64,000 nucleotides of DNA from Kaistia granuli DSM 23481 (GCF_000380505.1 NZ_AQYH01000017.1:1-64000), one strand, 5' to 3'; positions 54,122 through 63,075 are shown, numbered from the stretch's first letter. Numbers and translations: made by a program. The notes: generated by a model not told the origin, from the letters alone.

Positions 54122-54945
54122 CCCCGTCCAAATCCTCTCGCTTCCTCCTGATGGCACTGCAGCTCGGCCTCTGCGTCATCATCCTGCTGCCCTTCTTCTG
54201 GATGGTGTCGGTGTCGCTGAAGCCGGCCGCCGAGCCCTTCGCCATTCCGGCCCGGCTCTGGCCGGAGAACCCGACCTTCGAGAACTACCTGACGGCGTTC
54301 CGCCCGGAATTCCGCACCTATTTCCTGAACTCGGTCGTCGTCTCGCTCTCGACCGTCGTGATCACCGTGACGCTGGCGCTGTTCGCCGCCTATTCGTTCA
54401 CGCGGACGCAGATGCGGCTGCTGTCGCTCCTGATGGTGCTCGTCATCGTGGCGCAGATGTTCCCGGCCAGCGCCATCATCATCCCGATCTACAAGATGAT
54501 GAAGGCGGCCGACCTCCTGAACACCTACACCTCGCTGATCCTTGCCTATGTGACGGTGACGCTGCCGGTGGCGATCTGGATGCTGCGCGGCTTCCTGGCG
54601 CGGTTGCCGGTGGCGTTGGAGGAGGCGGCCGCGATCGACGGCGCTGGTCCGTTCAAGATCTTTTTCCTGATCATCCTGCCGCTCTGCAAGCCAGGCATCG
54701 TCGCCACCGCCGTCTTCGTTCTGATCGTCACCTGGCAGGAGTTCCTGTTCGCGCTCTCCTTCACCTCGACCAAGGAGATGCGGACCCTTCCCGTTGGCAT
54801 GAACGACTTCATCGGCCAGTACGGCATCCGCTACGGCGAGCTGATGGCGAGTTCGGTGCTGATCTCGGTTCCCGTCATCGCCGTCTTCTTCCTCCTGCAA
54901 CGCCAGTTCGTGGCCGGCCTCACCGCCGGCGCCGTGAAAGGCTGA
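54118..54945 (+). CDS. CUT1 ABC transporter permease (MalG-like, plus-strand cluster)
   Basis: A 275-residue permease with six helices. The EAA loop is LEEAAAIDGAGPFKIFFLIILPLCKP and the C-terminus QRQFVAGLTAGAVKG is the MalG-type end. It overlaps the upstream permease by four bases, and the enoyl-CoA hydratase-like gene starts 4 bp later, so transport and catabolism are in one operon. No ATPase gene follows; a shared MsmK/UgpC-type ATPase from elsewhere is expected. Confidence 0.92.
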   Translation: MTPSKSSRFLLMALQLGLCVIILLPFFWMVSVSLKPAAEPFAIPARLWPENPTFENYLTAFRPEFRTYFLNSVVVSLSTVVITVTLALFAAYSFTRTQMRLLSLLMVLVIVAQMFPASAIIIPIYKMMKAADLLNTYTSLILAYVTVTLPVAIWMLRGFLARLPVALEEAAAIDGAGPFKIFFLIILPLCKPGIVATAVFVLIVTWQEFLFALSFTSTKEMRTLPVGMNDFIGQYGIRYGELMASSVLISVPVIAVFFLLQRQFVAGLTAGAVKG

Positions 54946-54948
54946 TCG

Positions 54949-55734
54949 ATGTCCGAACCGCTCGTTCTCCGCGACGACCTCGAACCCGGCATTGTCCGGC
55001 TCACCTTCAACCGGCCCGACAAGCTGAACGCGCTGTCGACGCCATTGATGCAGGAATTCGAGGCGCATCTGGACGCCATCGCCGCCGATCCGGCCGTGCG
55101 GGTGGTCATCCTCGCAGGCGCCGGCGAGAAGGCCTTCGTCGCCGGCGCCGACATCGCCGAATATCGCGGCAACCGGCGGGCCGAGTTCATCGCCTACCAG
55201 CTCGAGAGCCGACGCGTGTTCGACAAGCTCGAAGCGCTTGCCAAGCCGACGATCGCGGCGATCCGCGGCTATGCGCTCGGCGGCGGCTTCGAGATCGCGC
55301 TCTGCTGCGACGTGATCGTCTGCGCGACCAGCGCGCGCCTCGGCCTGCCCGAGGGCCTGCTTGGCCTGTCGCCGGGCGGCGGCGGCACGCAGCGCCTGAC
55401 CCGCGCCGTCGGCCGAATCGTCGCCTCCGACATGATGCTCGCCGCGCGCCGCATCACCGGCGAGCGCGCCCACCAGCTCGGCCTCGCCGTCGAATGCGTC
55501 GCCGACGACGCACTGATGGAAATGGCGGAAAGCCGCGCCCGCGCCATGCTGAAGGTAGCGCCGCTGGCGCAGGCCGAGATGAAGCGGCTGATCCGCCAGG
55601 GCCCCGACGCGGCGCTGCCGGTGGCGCAGGGCTTCGAGCAGGAAGTGCTGTTCCGCCTCTACGGCACGGCGGACGGCCAGGAGGGCATCGACGCCTTCCT
55701 CGACAAACGTGATCCGGTCTTCAAGGGAATATGA
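54949..55734 (+). CDS. Enoyl-CoA hydratase/isomerase-family protein (crotonase fold)
   Basis: A 261-residue crotonase. The oxyanion-hole regions are FVAGADIAEY (about 63-72) and ALGGGFEIALCCDV, and both classic catalytic Glu positions are filled: E in GGGFE (near 110) and E in LPEGLLGL (near 130). It should hydrate or dehydrate a CoA thioester. Its position, 4 bp after a sugar permease and 4-bp overlapping an SDR, is unusual, since crotonases normally sit with fatty-acid or aromatic genes. A role in dehydrating a sugar-derived acyl-CoA is inferred. Classification as hydratase rather than isomerase rests on the two Glu residues. Confidence 0.85.
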   Translation: MSEPLVLRDDLEPGIVRLTFNRPDKLNALSTPLMQEFEAHLDAIAADPAVRVVILAGAGEKAFVAGADIAEYRGNRRAEFIAYQLESRRVFDKLEALAKPTIAAIRGYALGGGFEIALCCDVIVCATSARLGLPEGLLGLSPGGGGTQRLTRAVGRIVASDMMLAARRITGERAHQLGLAVECVADDALMEMAESRARAMLKVAPLAQAEMKRLIRQGPDAALPVAQGFEQEVLFRLYGTADGQEGIDAFLDKRDPVFKGI

Positions 55735-56513
55735 CGATGCGTGGAACCGAACTTTTGGGACGGGTGGCCGTCGTCACCGGCGGCGCCATGGGCATCGGCC
55801 GCGCTTCCGCCGAGGCGCTGGCGCGGGAAAGCGCCGCCGTGGTGGTGGCCGACATCGACGAGGAGGCGGGCGCCGCGACGGCGGCGGGCCTCCGGGCCTC
55901 CGGCGCGGAGGCGATCTTCGTGCGCACCGACGTCGCGGTGATGGCCGACATGCAGGCGATGGCGGCCAGGGCGGTCGAGGCCTTCGGCGGCATCGACATC
56001 CTCGTCAACAATGCGGCCCGCGCCATCGGCGGCGTCGTCGACGAGATCGACGAGGAGAGCTGGAATACCGTCATCACCACCAATCTCTCCAGTGTCTGGC
56101 GTGGCATGCGCGTTTGCGTTCCCGAGATGCGCAAGCGCGGCAAGGGCGCCGTCGTCAACATGTCGTCGGTGCAGTCGCTCGCCGGCTTCAAGGGCTGGGC
56201 TGCCTATGCCGCGGCGAAGGGCGGCATCAACGCGCTGACGCAGCAGGCTGCGATCGACCTCGCGCCGCACGGCATCCGCGTCAACGCGGTGGCGCCCGGC
56301 ACGATCATGACGCCCTTGAACGAGAAGATTTTCGCCACCCATCCCGATCCGCAGGGGCTGATCGCCAGCTGGAACAATGCCCATCCGCTCGGCCGCTTTG
56401 GAGAAGCACCGGAAGTTGGCGAAGCGGTCTTGTTCCTGGCCAGCGATCGGGCTTCCTTCATCACGGGAGAAATCCTGCGCGTCGATGGCGGCCTCGTCGT
56501 CCGGGGCGAATGA
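55731..56513 (+). CDS. Short-chain dehydrogenase/reductase of the sugar-CoA cluster
   Basis: A 260-residue classical SDR. TGGAMGIG (about 15-22) binds the cofactor, VADIDEEAG with an acidic residue after strand 2 points to NAD(H), and NNAA, NMSSVQS and YAAAK give the active site. RVNAVAPGTIMTP and FITGEILRVDGG are usual C-terminal features. It starts in ATGA overlap with the crotonase gene. It probably oxidises the imported sugar or a hydroxyl of a CoA intermediate. ATG at 55737 is an alternative. Confidence 0.88.
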   Translation: MTMRGTELLGRVAVVTGGAMGIGRASAEALARESAAVVVADIDEEAGAATAAGLRASGAEAIFVRTDVAVMADMQAMAARAVEAFGGIDILVNNAARAIGGVVDEIDEESWNTVITTNLSSVWRGMRVCVPEMRKRGKGAVVNMSSVQSLAGFKGWAAYAAAKGGINALTQQAAIDLAPHGIRVNAVAPGTIMTPLNEKIFATHPDPQGLIASWNNAHPLGRFGEAPEVGEAVLFLASDRASFITGEILRVDGGLVVRGE

Positions 56514-56544
56514 CGCGCGGCAATCATCACGGGAAGGAAGCGGA

Positions 56545-57660
56545 ATGAGCGACAGCGATTTTCATACGATCGAGGCCAAGGGCGTCAAGGCGACCCTCGA
56601 CCTCCGGGGCGGCCATGTCCGCGTCTTCGCGACGGAGCAGGGCGGCCGCACGATCGAGCCCCTGCACTCGGCCCCTTGGTTGAACGACAAGACGATCGTC
56701 GACGATGAGACGATCGATGCCAATCTGCGCTTACTCTCCGGCGACTTCTTCTGCGCGCCGTTCTCGACCAATGACATCGACCCGGTGACGCTGCATGGCT
56801 GGCCGGCCAATTCGCCCTGGACGCTGTTGGGCGTCGAGGCGCATCCAGAAGGCGGCCAGACGGCGCGCTACGAGCTGGTCAAGCGCGTGCAGGGTGCGAC
56901 GCTCGTCAAGGAGCTGACCGTCCGCGACGGCCATCCCTTCCTCTATGAGCGCCACATCTTCTCCGGTGGCGAGGGTGATCTGCCGGTCGCCAATCACGCC
57001 ATGACCCGCTTCGACGGCGGCGGCCGGCTCTCCTTCTCGCCGAAGCTGTTTGGCACGACGCCGGAAACCGCGATCGAATCCGATCCGGCCAAGGGCCGCT
57101 CGCTGCTCGCCTATCCCGCCCGTTTCACCGATCTGACCAAGGCGCCGCGCGCCGATGGCGGCACCGCCGATCTCACCACCTATCCGTTCGGCTCGAAGCA
57201 CGAGGACTTCCTGTCGCTGGTCGAGGATCCGGCCAATCCATTCGGCTGGGCGGCCGCTGTCCGACCGGACAAGCGCGACATCTTCCTGACGCTGAAGAAC
57301 CCGGCCGATTTCCCCATCACCATGATGTGGTTCTCGAATGGCGGCCGCGACTATACGCCGTGGAACGGCCGCCATATCGGCGTGCTCGGCCTCGAGGAAG
57401 GCCGCACCTATGCCGGCTACGGCCACAAGGCGTCGATCGCCCCGAACCCGTGGTCGGAGCAGGGCATTCCGACCTCGCTCCACCTCGATCCGTCCGGTGA
57501 TGTCGAGGTCCGCAATGTCATCGGCGGCGTCGCGCTGCCCGAGGGCTGGACCCGCGTTGCCTCCGTCGAGGCGGGGGCTGGGGAACTCGTTCTCGTCGAC
57601 GAGGCCGGCGGCAGCGTCACGGTTCCCTATGACGCGAAATTCCTGACGCGGGGCGCATGA
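56545..57660 (+). CDS. Galactose-mutarotase-fold protein (aldose 1-epimerase-like)
   Basis: A 371-residue beta-sandwich protein with the strand pattern of galactose-mutarotase-like enzymes: LRLLSGDFFCAPFS, DPVTLHGWPANSPW (His), YERHIFSGGEGDLPVANHAM (His) and ITMMWFSNGGRDYTPWNGRHIGVLGLE. The conserved His positions and a late Glu are present, but the subgroup is poorly characterised. It may interconvert sugar anomers so that the dehydrogenase and lactonase can act. GGAAGG precedes the ATG at 56545. Its stop overlaps the SMP-30 gene. Confidence 0.7.
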   Translation: MSDSDFHTIEAKGVKATLDLRGGHVRVFATEQGGRTIEPLHSAPWLNDKTIVDDETIDANLRLLSGDFFCAPFSTNDIDPVTLHGWPANSPWTLLGVEAHPEGGQTARYELVKRVQGATLVKELTVRDGHPFLYERHIFSGGEGDLPVANHAMTRFDGGGRLSFSPKLFGTTPETAIESDPAKGRSLLAYPARFTDLTKAPRADGGTADLTTYPFGSKHEDFLSLVEDPANPFGWAAAVRPDKRDIFLTLKNPADFPITMMWFSNGGRDYTPWNGRHIGVLGLEEGRTYAGYGHKASIAPNPWSEQGIPTSLHLDPSGDVEVRNVIGGVALPEGWTRVASVEAGAGELVLVDEAGGSVTVPYDAKFLTRGA

Positions 57661-58571
57661 TGACTGGCGCGGCGATGCATCACGGCTTCACCACCGGCGG
57701 ACCGACGGTCCTGCCGGCGGAGCGGGCGACCGTCCTGTTCGACGGTATCTTCTCGTCGCCGCGCCTGCAGCATCCCGAAGGTGTCGCGGTCGGTCCGGAC
57801 GGCTGGGTCTGGGCCGGCAGCGAGAACGGTCAGATTCTGCGCATCGCGCCGGACGGGTCCGAGATCGAGGAGGTCGCCTCGACGGGTGGCTTCCTGCTCG
57901 GGCTCGCCTTTGACGGCGACCGGGCGCTCTTTGCCTGCGATTCCCGCTATCACGCGGTGTTTCGCCTCGATCTCGCCGACCGGTCGCTGGCGCGCTTCAC
58001 CGCGCCCGGCATCCAGGTGCCGAACTACGCCGTCGTCGATCGCGCGCGCGGCCGGCTCTATGTCTCCGATACGCGGGCGCCGACCGATCCCGGCCCGTCG
58101 ATCTGGTCGTATGATCTTGCAAGCGGCGCCGGCGCCGTCTGGCATGGCGGGCCATTCGACCATGCCAACGGCATGGCGCTTTCTCCGGAGGGTGACGCGC
58201 TGTTCCTGTGCGAAACCTTTGCACGGCGCGTCACGCGGATCGCGATCGAGGCGGATGGTTCGGCCGGCGCGGCGACGACATGGTGCGGCGATCTGCCGGG
58301 CCTTCCGGACGGGCTCGCCTTCGACGACAAGGGCGCGCTGTTCGTGAGCTGCTACGAGCCGTCGCGCGTGCTCCGGATTCCGGCCGGCGGCGGCGCTGCG
58401 GAAATCTATATCGAGGACGCAACCGCGCATGTCCTCGCCCATCCGACCAACATCGCCTTCGACGGCGCCACGCTCTACACGGCCAATCTCGGCCGCTGGC
58501 ACGTCACGAAGATCGAGACCGACACCACCGGAACGCCGCTCTGGCGGCAGACCCGGGGCGAATCCGACTAA
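57657..58571 (+). CDS. SMP-30/gluconolactonase-family lactonase
   Basis: A 304-residue six-bladed beta-propeller. LQHPEGVAVGPDGWVWAGSENG gives the metal Glu (PEG), PNYAVVDRARGRLYVSDT the Asn, and HANGMALSPEGDALFLCET and DGLAFDDKGALFVSCYEPSR the later blade ligands (N and D). Family enzymes hydrolyse sugar lactones to aldonic acids. Start overlaps the mutarotase-like stop (ATGATG). No signal peptide, so a cytosolic enzyme. It fits after the SDR in a non-phosphorylating sugar oxidation route. Confidence 0.85.
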   Translation: MMTGAAMHHGFTTGGPTVLPAERATVLFDGIFSSPRLQHPEGVAVGPDGWVWAGSENGQILRIAPDGSEIEEVASTGGFLLGLAFDGDRALFACDSRYHAVFRLDLADRSLARFTAPGIQVPNYAVVDRARGRLYVSDTRAPTDPGPSIWSYDLASGAGAVWHGGPFDHANGMALSPEGDALFLCETFARRVTRIAIEADGSAGAATTWCGDLPGLPDGLAFDDKGALFVSCYEPSRVLRIPAGGGAAEIYIEDATAHVLAHPTNIAFDGATLYTANLGRWHVTKIETDTTGTPLWRQTRGESD

Positions 58572-58628
58572 CCAACCAAGGCCAGCCGCCGACGCGGCCG
58601 GCCAAACGACGAGTGTGAGGAACCGACC

Positions 58629-59834
58629 ATGACCGCCGCCAAGGCCCTCCAGGACGTCACCGTCCTGGATCTGAGCCATCTCCTGCAGGGCCCCTTCGCC
58701 ACCCAGCTGCTCGCCGACATGGGTGCGAATGTCATCAAGGTCGAGCGGCCGGGGCAGGGCGACCTGTTCCGCACGCTGACCTTCAACAACCGCTGGGTCG
58801 GCGGCACCGAGAGCCCGAATTTCCTCGCCTGGAACCGCAACAAGCGTTCGCTGGCGCTCGATCTGAAGGCGCCCGAGGCGAAGGAGATCCTCTACAAGAT
58901 CGCCGAGACGGCCGATGTCGTGGTGCAGAATTTCCGCCCCGGCGTGCTGGAGCGGCTCGGCTTCGGCTATGCCGATTTCGCCAAAATTAATCCGCGCATC
59001 ATCTATTGCTCCGGGTCCGGCTATGGCGACAGCGGCCCGTACCTGTCCCGCCCCGGCCAGGACATGCTGATCCAGGGCCTGACCGGCATCGCCGCCGCCA
59101 CCGGCCGTGGCGACGGCCCGCCGGTGCCGGTCGGCTCGGGCTTCTCCGACCAGGTCGGCGCCATGAACATGGTCTATGGCATCCTGTCGGCGCTCTACTG
59201 GCGCGAGCGCTCTGGCGAGGGCCAGGAGATCAAGGTCGACCTGCTCTCGGCCATGCTCGCGCATCAGGGCCAGGAAATGCTGATGGCGATGAACTTCCAG
59301 CAGGATTTCGTGCGGCCGAATTCCGGCATCGGCCATCCCGGCATGGACGCGCCCTTTGGTGTCTATCCGACCTCGGACGGCTGGGTGACGGTGGCGATGA
59401 GCCCGTTCAAGCGCTTCGTCGGTGTGCTCGGCGACGACAGCCTGCTCGTCTACGACAATCCGAAGGACCTGTTCGACAAGCGCGACGAGATCTGGGAGAA
59501 GCTCGCGGCGCTCACCAAGGGCTGGACGACGGCCGACCTGATGCAGGCTTTGCTCGCCGTCGACATCTGGTGCGGCGAGGTGAAGACGCATCTGCAAGCC
59601 GAGCAGGACCCGCAGGTAAAGCATATCGGCGCGATCACCAGCTACGAGCACCCGACCGCCGGCACCGTCAAGGTGGTGGCGCCGGCCGTGAAGATGTCGA
59701 AGACGCCGTCCGAGATCGAGCGCCCGGCGCCGCGCATCGGCGAACATTCGCGCGAGATCCTGAAGGAATTCGGTTTTGACGCGGCAACGGTGGATGGTTT
59801 CATCGCCAAGGGCTCCGTCGCCGAAGTGAAATAG
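58629..59834 (+). CDS. CaiB/BaiF-type (class III) CoA-transferase
   Basis: A 401-residue formyl-CoA-transferase-like enzyme that moves CoA between carboxylic acids. The N-terminus VLDLSHLLQGPFATQLLADMGANVIKVERPG is the family start. The catalytic Asp is D174 (GSGFSDQVGAMN), and GFGYADFAKINPRIIYCSGSGYG is the conserved core. It lies 57 bp after the lactonase gene and ends the plus-strand run at a terminator. It would activate an acid produced by the upstream oxidation steps and feed the crotonase (inference). The donor and acceptor cannot be read from sequence. Confidence 0.9.
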   Translation: MTAAKALQDVTVLDLSHLLQGPFATQLLADMGANVIKVERPGQGDLFRTLTFNNRWVGGTESPNFLAWNRNKRSLALDLKAPEAKEILYKIAETADVVVQNFRPGVLERLGFGYADFAKINPRIIYCSGSGYGDSGPYLSRPGQDMLIQGLTGIAAATGRGDGPPVPVGSGFSDQVGAMNMVYGILSALYWRERSGEGQEIKVDLLSAMLAHQGQEMLMAMNFQQDFVRPNSGIGHPGMDAPFGVYPTSDGWVTVAMSPFKRFVGVLGDDSLLVYDNPKDLFDKRDEIWEKLAALTKGWTTADLMQALLAVDIWCGEVKTHLQAEQDPQVKHIGAITSYEHPTAGTVKVVAPAVKMSKTPSEIERPAPRIGEHSREILKEFGFDAATVDGFIAKGSVAEVK

Positions 59835-59856
59835 GCCGGCCACCCGTCCAAACAGG

Positions 59857-59889
59857 AAAGCCCCGCGGCCGGCTGGCCGCGGGGCTTTT
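59857..59889. terminator. Terminator between the two converging sugar loci
   Basis: AAAGCCCCGCGGCC (59857-59870) and GGCCGCGGGGCTTT (59875-59888) form a 14-bp stem with T/A runs on the two sides. It can stop both converging operons. Confidence 0.88.
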
Positions 59890-59916
59890 GGTTGTCCAGG
59901 CCGCCGGGAGGCGGCG

Positions 59917-60729
59917 CTACTTCAGCGCGCCGGCGGTCAGGCCACTGACGATCTTGCGCTGCAAGAGCATGAACACGATGACGATCGGCGTCACATAGAT
60001 CACGGCATAGGTCATGATGCCGTTCCAGTCGGTGGTGTTCGGGCCCATGAAGTTCATCAGGCCGACAGTCGCCGTCTGCAGGTCCTCCTGCGAGATCATC
60101 GTGCGCGAATAGACATATTCGCCGAACGACTGCAGGAAGATCAGCACCGAGGTGACGAGGATGCCGTTGCGCGCCAGCGGCACGATGATGCGGAGGAAGG
60201 CGGTCAGGCGCGACGCGCCGTCGACCCGCGCCGCTTCCTCGAGCTCCTTCGGGATCTGCAGGAACGAGGTCCGGCAAAGCACGATGTAGAGCGGCAGCAC
60301 CTTGGCCGTCTGGGCCAGGATGACGGCGAAGCGCGGCGTCGCGATCAGGCCGATCTGGTTGAACAGCACGAAGATCGGCGTCGCCATCAGCGACGGCGGC
60401 AGCACCTGCATCATCAGGATCAGGAACAGCACGACATCCATCCAGACGCCGCGCACGCGGGCCAGCGCATAGGCGCAGCCCGTGCCGATCAGCGCGGCGA
60501 TCACCGTGGTGCCCGCCGCCACCACCAGCGAGTTCCACAGATAGACGTCCATCTTCTTGTCGACGAACACCTGGATGAAGTTGAACTGCGGATCGGTCGG
60601 CCAGAAGGTCGGTGGGTAGGTGAAGGTCTCCGACGACGGCTTGAAGGCGGTCAGATACATCCAGTAGAGCGGGAACAGGTAGATCGCCAGGAAGCCGAGC
60701 GCGATGGCGAAGAGAACGTAGCGTTTCAT
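59917..60729 (-). CDS. CUT1 ABC transporter permease (MalG-like, minus-strand operon)
   Basis: A 270-residue six-helix permease. The EAA loop is KELEEAARVDGASRLTAFLRIIVPLAR and the C-terminus LQRKIVSGLTAGALK is MalG-type. The start at 60729 (MKRYVLFAIALGF) has GGAGAA upstream and lies 10 bp after the MalF-like gene. Last gene of the binding protein-permease-permease set on this strand. Confidence 0.92.
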   Translation of the reverse strand: MKRYVLFAIALGFLAIYLFPLYWMYLTAFKPSSETFTYPPTFWPTDPQFNFIQVFVDKKMDVYLWNSLVVAAGTTVIAALIGTGCAYALARVRGVWMDVVLFLILMMQVLPPSLMATPIFVLFNQIGLIATPRFAVILAQTAKVLPLYIVLCRTSFLQIPKELEEAARVDGASRLTAFLRIIVPLARNGILVTSVLIFLQSFGEYVYSRTMISQEDLQTATVGLMNFMGPNTTDWNGIMTYAVIYVTPIVIVFMLLQRKIVSGLTAGALK

Positions 60730-60739
60730 GGGGTTCTCC

Positions 60740-61642
60740 TCAGGCCCGGTATTCTTGACGCGTCGAGCGCACATAGAGGAAGGCGACGACGATGACGAAG
60801 CCGAGCATCAGCACCGAGACGGCGCTGCCGGTGGCGATGTCGTAGTTCTGGAACGAGAGCTGCCAGGACCAGTATTGCGCGACATTCGACGAATTGGCCG
60901 GACCGCCCTGGGTCAGCGAGGCGAACAGGTCGAACTGCTGCAGCGTGAAGATAATGCCGAGGCAGACGACGGCGCCGATGGTCGAGCGCATCATCGGCAG
61001 CGTCATGTGCCAGAAGCGGCCCCACGGGCCGGCGCCATCAAGGGCCGCCGCCTCGTACATGTCCTTCGGAATGCCGGCGAGGCCGACCGAAAGCAGAATC
61101 ATGTTGAACGGGATGCCGAGCCAGACATTGGCGATGATGACGGAATAGAGCGAGATCGCCGGCGTCGACAGCCAGAAGATCTTGTCGTCGATCAGGCCGG
61201 AGGAGATCAGCAGGTAGTTGAGCACGCCGAAGTCACCGGCAAACACCCACTTCCAGATCGCGCCGGCGACCAGCGCCGGGATGATCCAGGCCGCCAGGAA
61301 CAGGCCGCGCAGATAGCTCGCGCCGAAGAAGTCCTGCTGGAAGAACAGCGCCAGCCCGAAGCCGATGGCGAGCTGGAAGACGATGCACAGGATCACGAAG
61401 ATCGCCGTATTGGCCATGATCGACCAGAATTCCGGCGCCGCGAACAGGGTGCGGTAGTTGGCCAGCCCGACAAAGGGCCGGATCAGGTCGCCGAGCGAGA
61501 ACATGTCCACTTCCTGGAAGGACATGGCGATGTTGTAGATCAGCGGAAACGCCGAGAAGACGAAGAGATAGGCCAGAGCGAGGCTGGCCAGCGCGGCGTC
61601 GAAGCCGCGTCCGTCGCGGAGGCTGCGCAGAAGCGCCGACAT
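60740..61642 (-). CDS. CUT1 ABC transporter permease (MalF-like, minus-strand operon)
   Basis: A 300-residue permease with six helices (N-terminal LASLALAYLFVFSAFPLIYNIAMSF). The EAA loop is KDMYEAAALDGAGPWGRFWHMTLPMMR and QQFDLFASLTQGGPANSS is MalF-like. GGAGA precedes the ATG. A REP-like palindrome lies between it and the binding-protein gene. Confidence 0.92.
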   Translation of the reverse strand: MSALLRSLRDGRGFDAALASLALAYLFVFSAFPLIYNIAMSFQEVDMFSLGDLIRPFVGLANYRTLFAAPEFWSIMANTAIFVILCIVFQLAIGFGLALFFQQDFFGASYLRGLFLAAWIIPALVAGAIWKWVFAGDFGVLNYLLISSGLIDDKIFWLSTPAISLYSVIIANVWLGIPFNMILLSVGLAGIPKDMYEAAALDGAGPWGRFWHMTLPMMRSTIGAVVCLGIIFTLQQFDLFASLTQGGPANSSNVAQYWSWQLSFQNYDIATGSAVSVLMLGFVIVVAFLYVRSTRQEYRA

Positions 61643-61686
61643 GGGCGGTCTCCTTAGTGGGCTTTGGGGTTCGCCGCTGAAAATCA

Positions 61687-61720
61687 GCCGTCATCCCGGG
61701 CCGGAGCCGGGGATGACGGC
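61687..61720. repeat. REP-like palindrome between binding-protein and permease genes
   Basis: GCCGTCATCCC (61687-61697) and GGGATGACGGC (61710-61720) form an 11-bp stem with a GC-rich loop (the centre is itself imperfectly palindromic). It is the same CGTCATCCC/GGGATGACG type as the element at 53110-53200. Confidence 0.8.
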
Positions 61721-61738
61721 ATTGGCTGGCGCGAACGC

Positions 61739-62959
61739 CTACTTCTTGACGATGCCGTCGATCGTCGACTGCGCGGTGGTCAGCGCGGTCTTGGCGTCTG
61801 CCTGGTGCGTCAGCGCCTGCTGGATGGCGGTCGAGATCGCCTTGGAGATCTTGGCCCAATCCGGCGACGGACCGCGGGCGCGGGCATACTTCATCGATTC
61901 CGCGAACACGGCGTACTGCGCCGGCCACTTCGGATCCTTGGCCTCGACCGGATAGGAGGGCACGAAGCCGAACTCGTTCCAGACGCGCGGCATCTGCGAG
62001 TACATGTATTCGAGATACATGAACGCCTCTTTCGGATGCTGCGACTTGGCGAAGATCACATTGTTGCCTTCGCCGAGCGCCGAGGCGCGGGTATCGCCCT
62101 GCTTCTCGATCGGCAGCAGTGCGACGCGGTAGTCGAACTTGGCGTCCTTCGACATGCGGGGCAGCTCCCACGGGCCGGAAATGCCCATGGCGGCGTTCTG
62201 CGCGTTGAAGGTGGCCATCGAATCGTACTGGCCGCGGATCAGCGTGTCGGGCGAAGCGAGCTTCTCGTCGATGATCTTCTGCCAGACTTCCAGCGCGCGC
62301 ACGGCGCCGTCATCGGCGATGTGGTCGAAATCGGCGCCGGTCGACTGCGCCCAGGGCAGGAACTGGAAGGTGCCTTCCTCGTTCGAATTGGCCGAGAAGG
62401 CCAGGCCGTAGACGTTCTTCGCCGGGTCGGTCAGCTTCTTCGCCGTCTCGTAGAGCTCCTGCCAGGTCTGCGGCGGCTTGTCCGGATCCAGGCCGGCGGC
62501 CTTGAACATGTCGGCGTTGTAGTAGAGCGCGATGGTGTTGGAACCGCGCGGCAGGCCGTAGATCTTGCCGTCCCAGGTGACGGTCGAGAGCGGGCCCGGG
62601 AAGATCTTCGAGGTATCGACGATCTCTGATTCGGCAATGTAGGGCGTCAGGTCGAGCAGCGCGCCCTTGGCCGACAGGAACGGCGTGTTGGGATTGTCGA
62701 CATAGGCGACGTCGGGAGTCGTGCCGGTGGCGACGGCGCGCATCACGTCATTGGCCCAGTCGGCGAACTCGACGCGCTTGATGTTGATCTTGATGTCGGG
62801 GTGGAGCTTCATGAACTCGTCCGCCATCACGTAGTTGTAGCCGGGGTCGGCCTGGCGATCGATGGTCCAGACATTGAGCTCGACCGGCTCCGCCGATGCG
62901 GCGGCCGTCAGCGCCAGAACGCCCGCGGCGCCCAGCCAGTATTTCGCAAAATTCGCCAT
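61739..62959 (-). CDS. CUT1 ABC transporter sugar-binding protein (minus-strand operon)
   Basis: A 406-residue MalE/UgpB-type binding protein. The signal peptide is FAKYWLGAAGVLALTAAASA, cleaved before EPVELNVWT. Family segments include ADEFMKLHPDIKINIKRVEFADW, DVAYVDNPNTPFLSAKGALLDL and YGLPRGSNTIALYYNADMFKAAGLDPDKPPQTWQEL. GGAGGAAAAC precedes the ATG. First of the three transport genes; the TIM-barrel isomerase gene lies 116 bp upstream on the same strand. Ligand unknown. Confidence 0.9.
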   Translation of the reverse strand: MANFAKYWLGAAGVLALTAAASAEPVELNVWTIDRQADPGYNYVMADEFMKLHPDIKINIKRVEFADWANDVMRAVATGTTPDVAYVDNPNTPFLSAKGALLDLTPYIAESEIVDTSKIFPGPLSTVTWDGKIYGLPRGSNTIALYYNADMFKAAGLDPDKPPQTWQELYETAKKLTDPAKNVYGLAFSANSNEEGTFQFLPWAQSTGADFDHIADDGAVRALEVWQKIIDEKLASPDTLIRGQYDSMATFNAQNAAMGISGPWELPRMSKDAKFDYRVALLPIEKQGDTRASALGEGNNVIFAKSQHPKEAFMYLEYMYSQMPRVWNEFGFVPSYPVEAKDPKWPAQYAVFAESMKYARARGPSPDWAKISKAISTAIQQALTHQADAKTALTTAQSTIDGIVKK

Positions 62960-63075
62960 CGTTTTCCTCCATGGTGGCGAGCAATCGAACCCACGCTCCT
63001 CCCGCGTGGCGGGGCAATCGCCCCGGCGGTCCCCGCCGGAACCCGGCGGGGTAGTCTCGTCCGGTCAGTGAGGGA

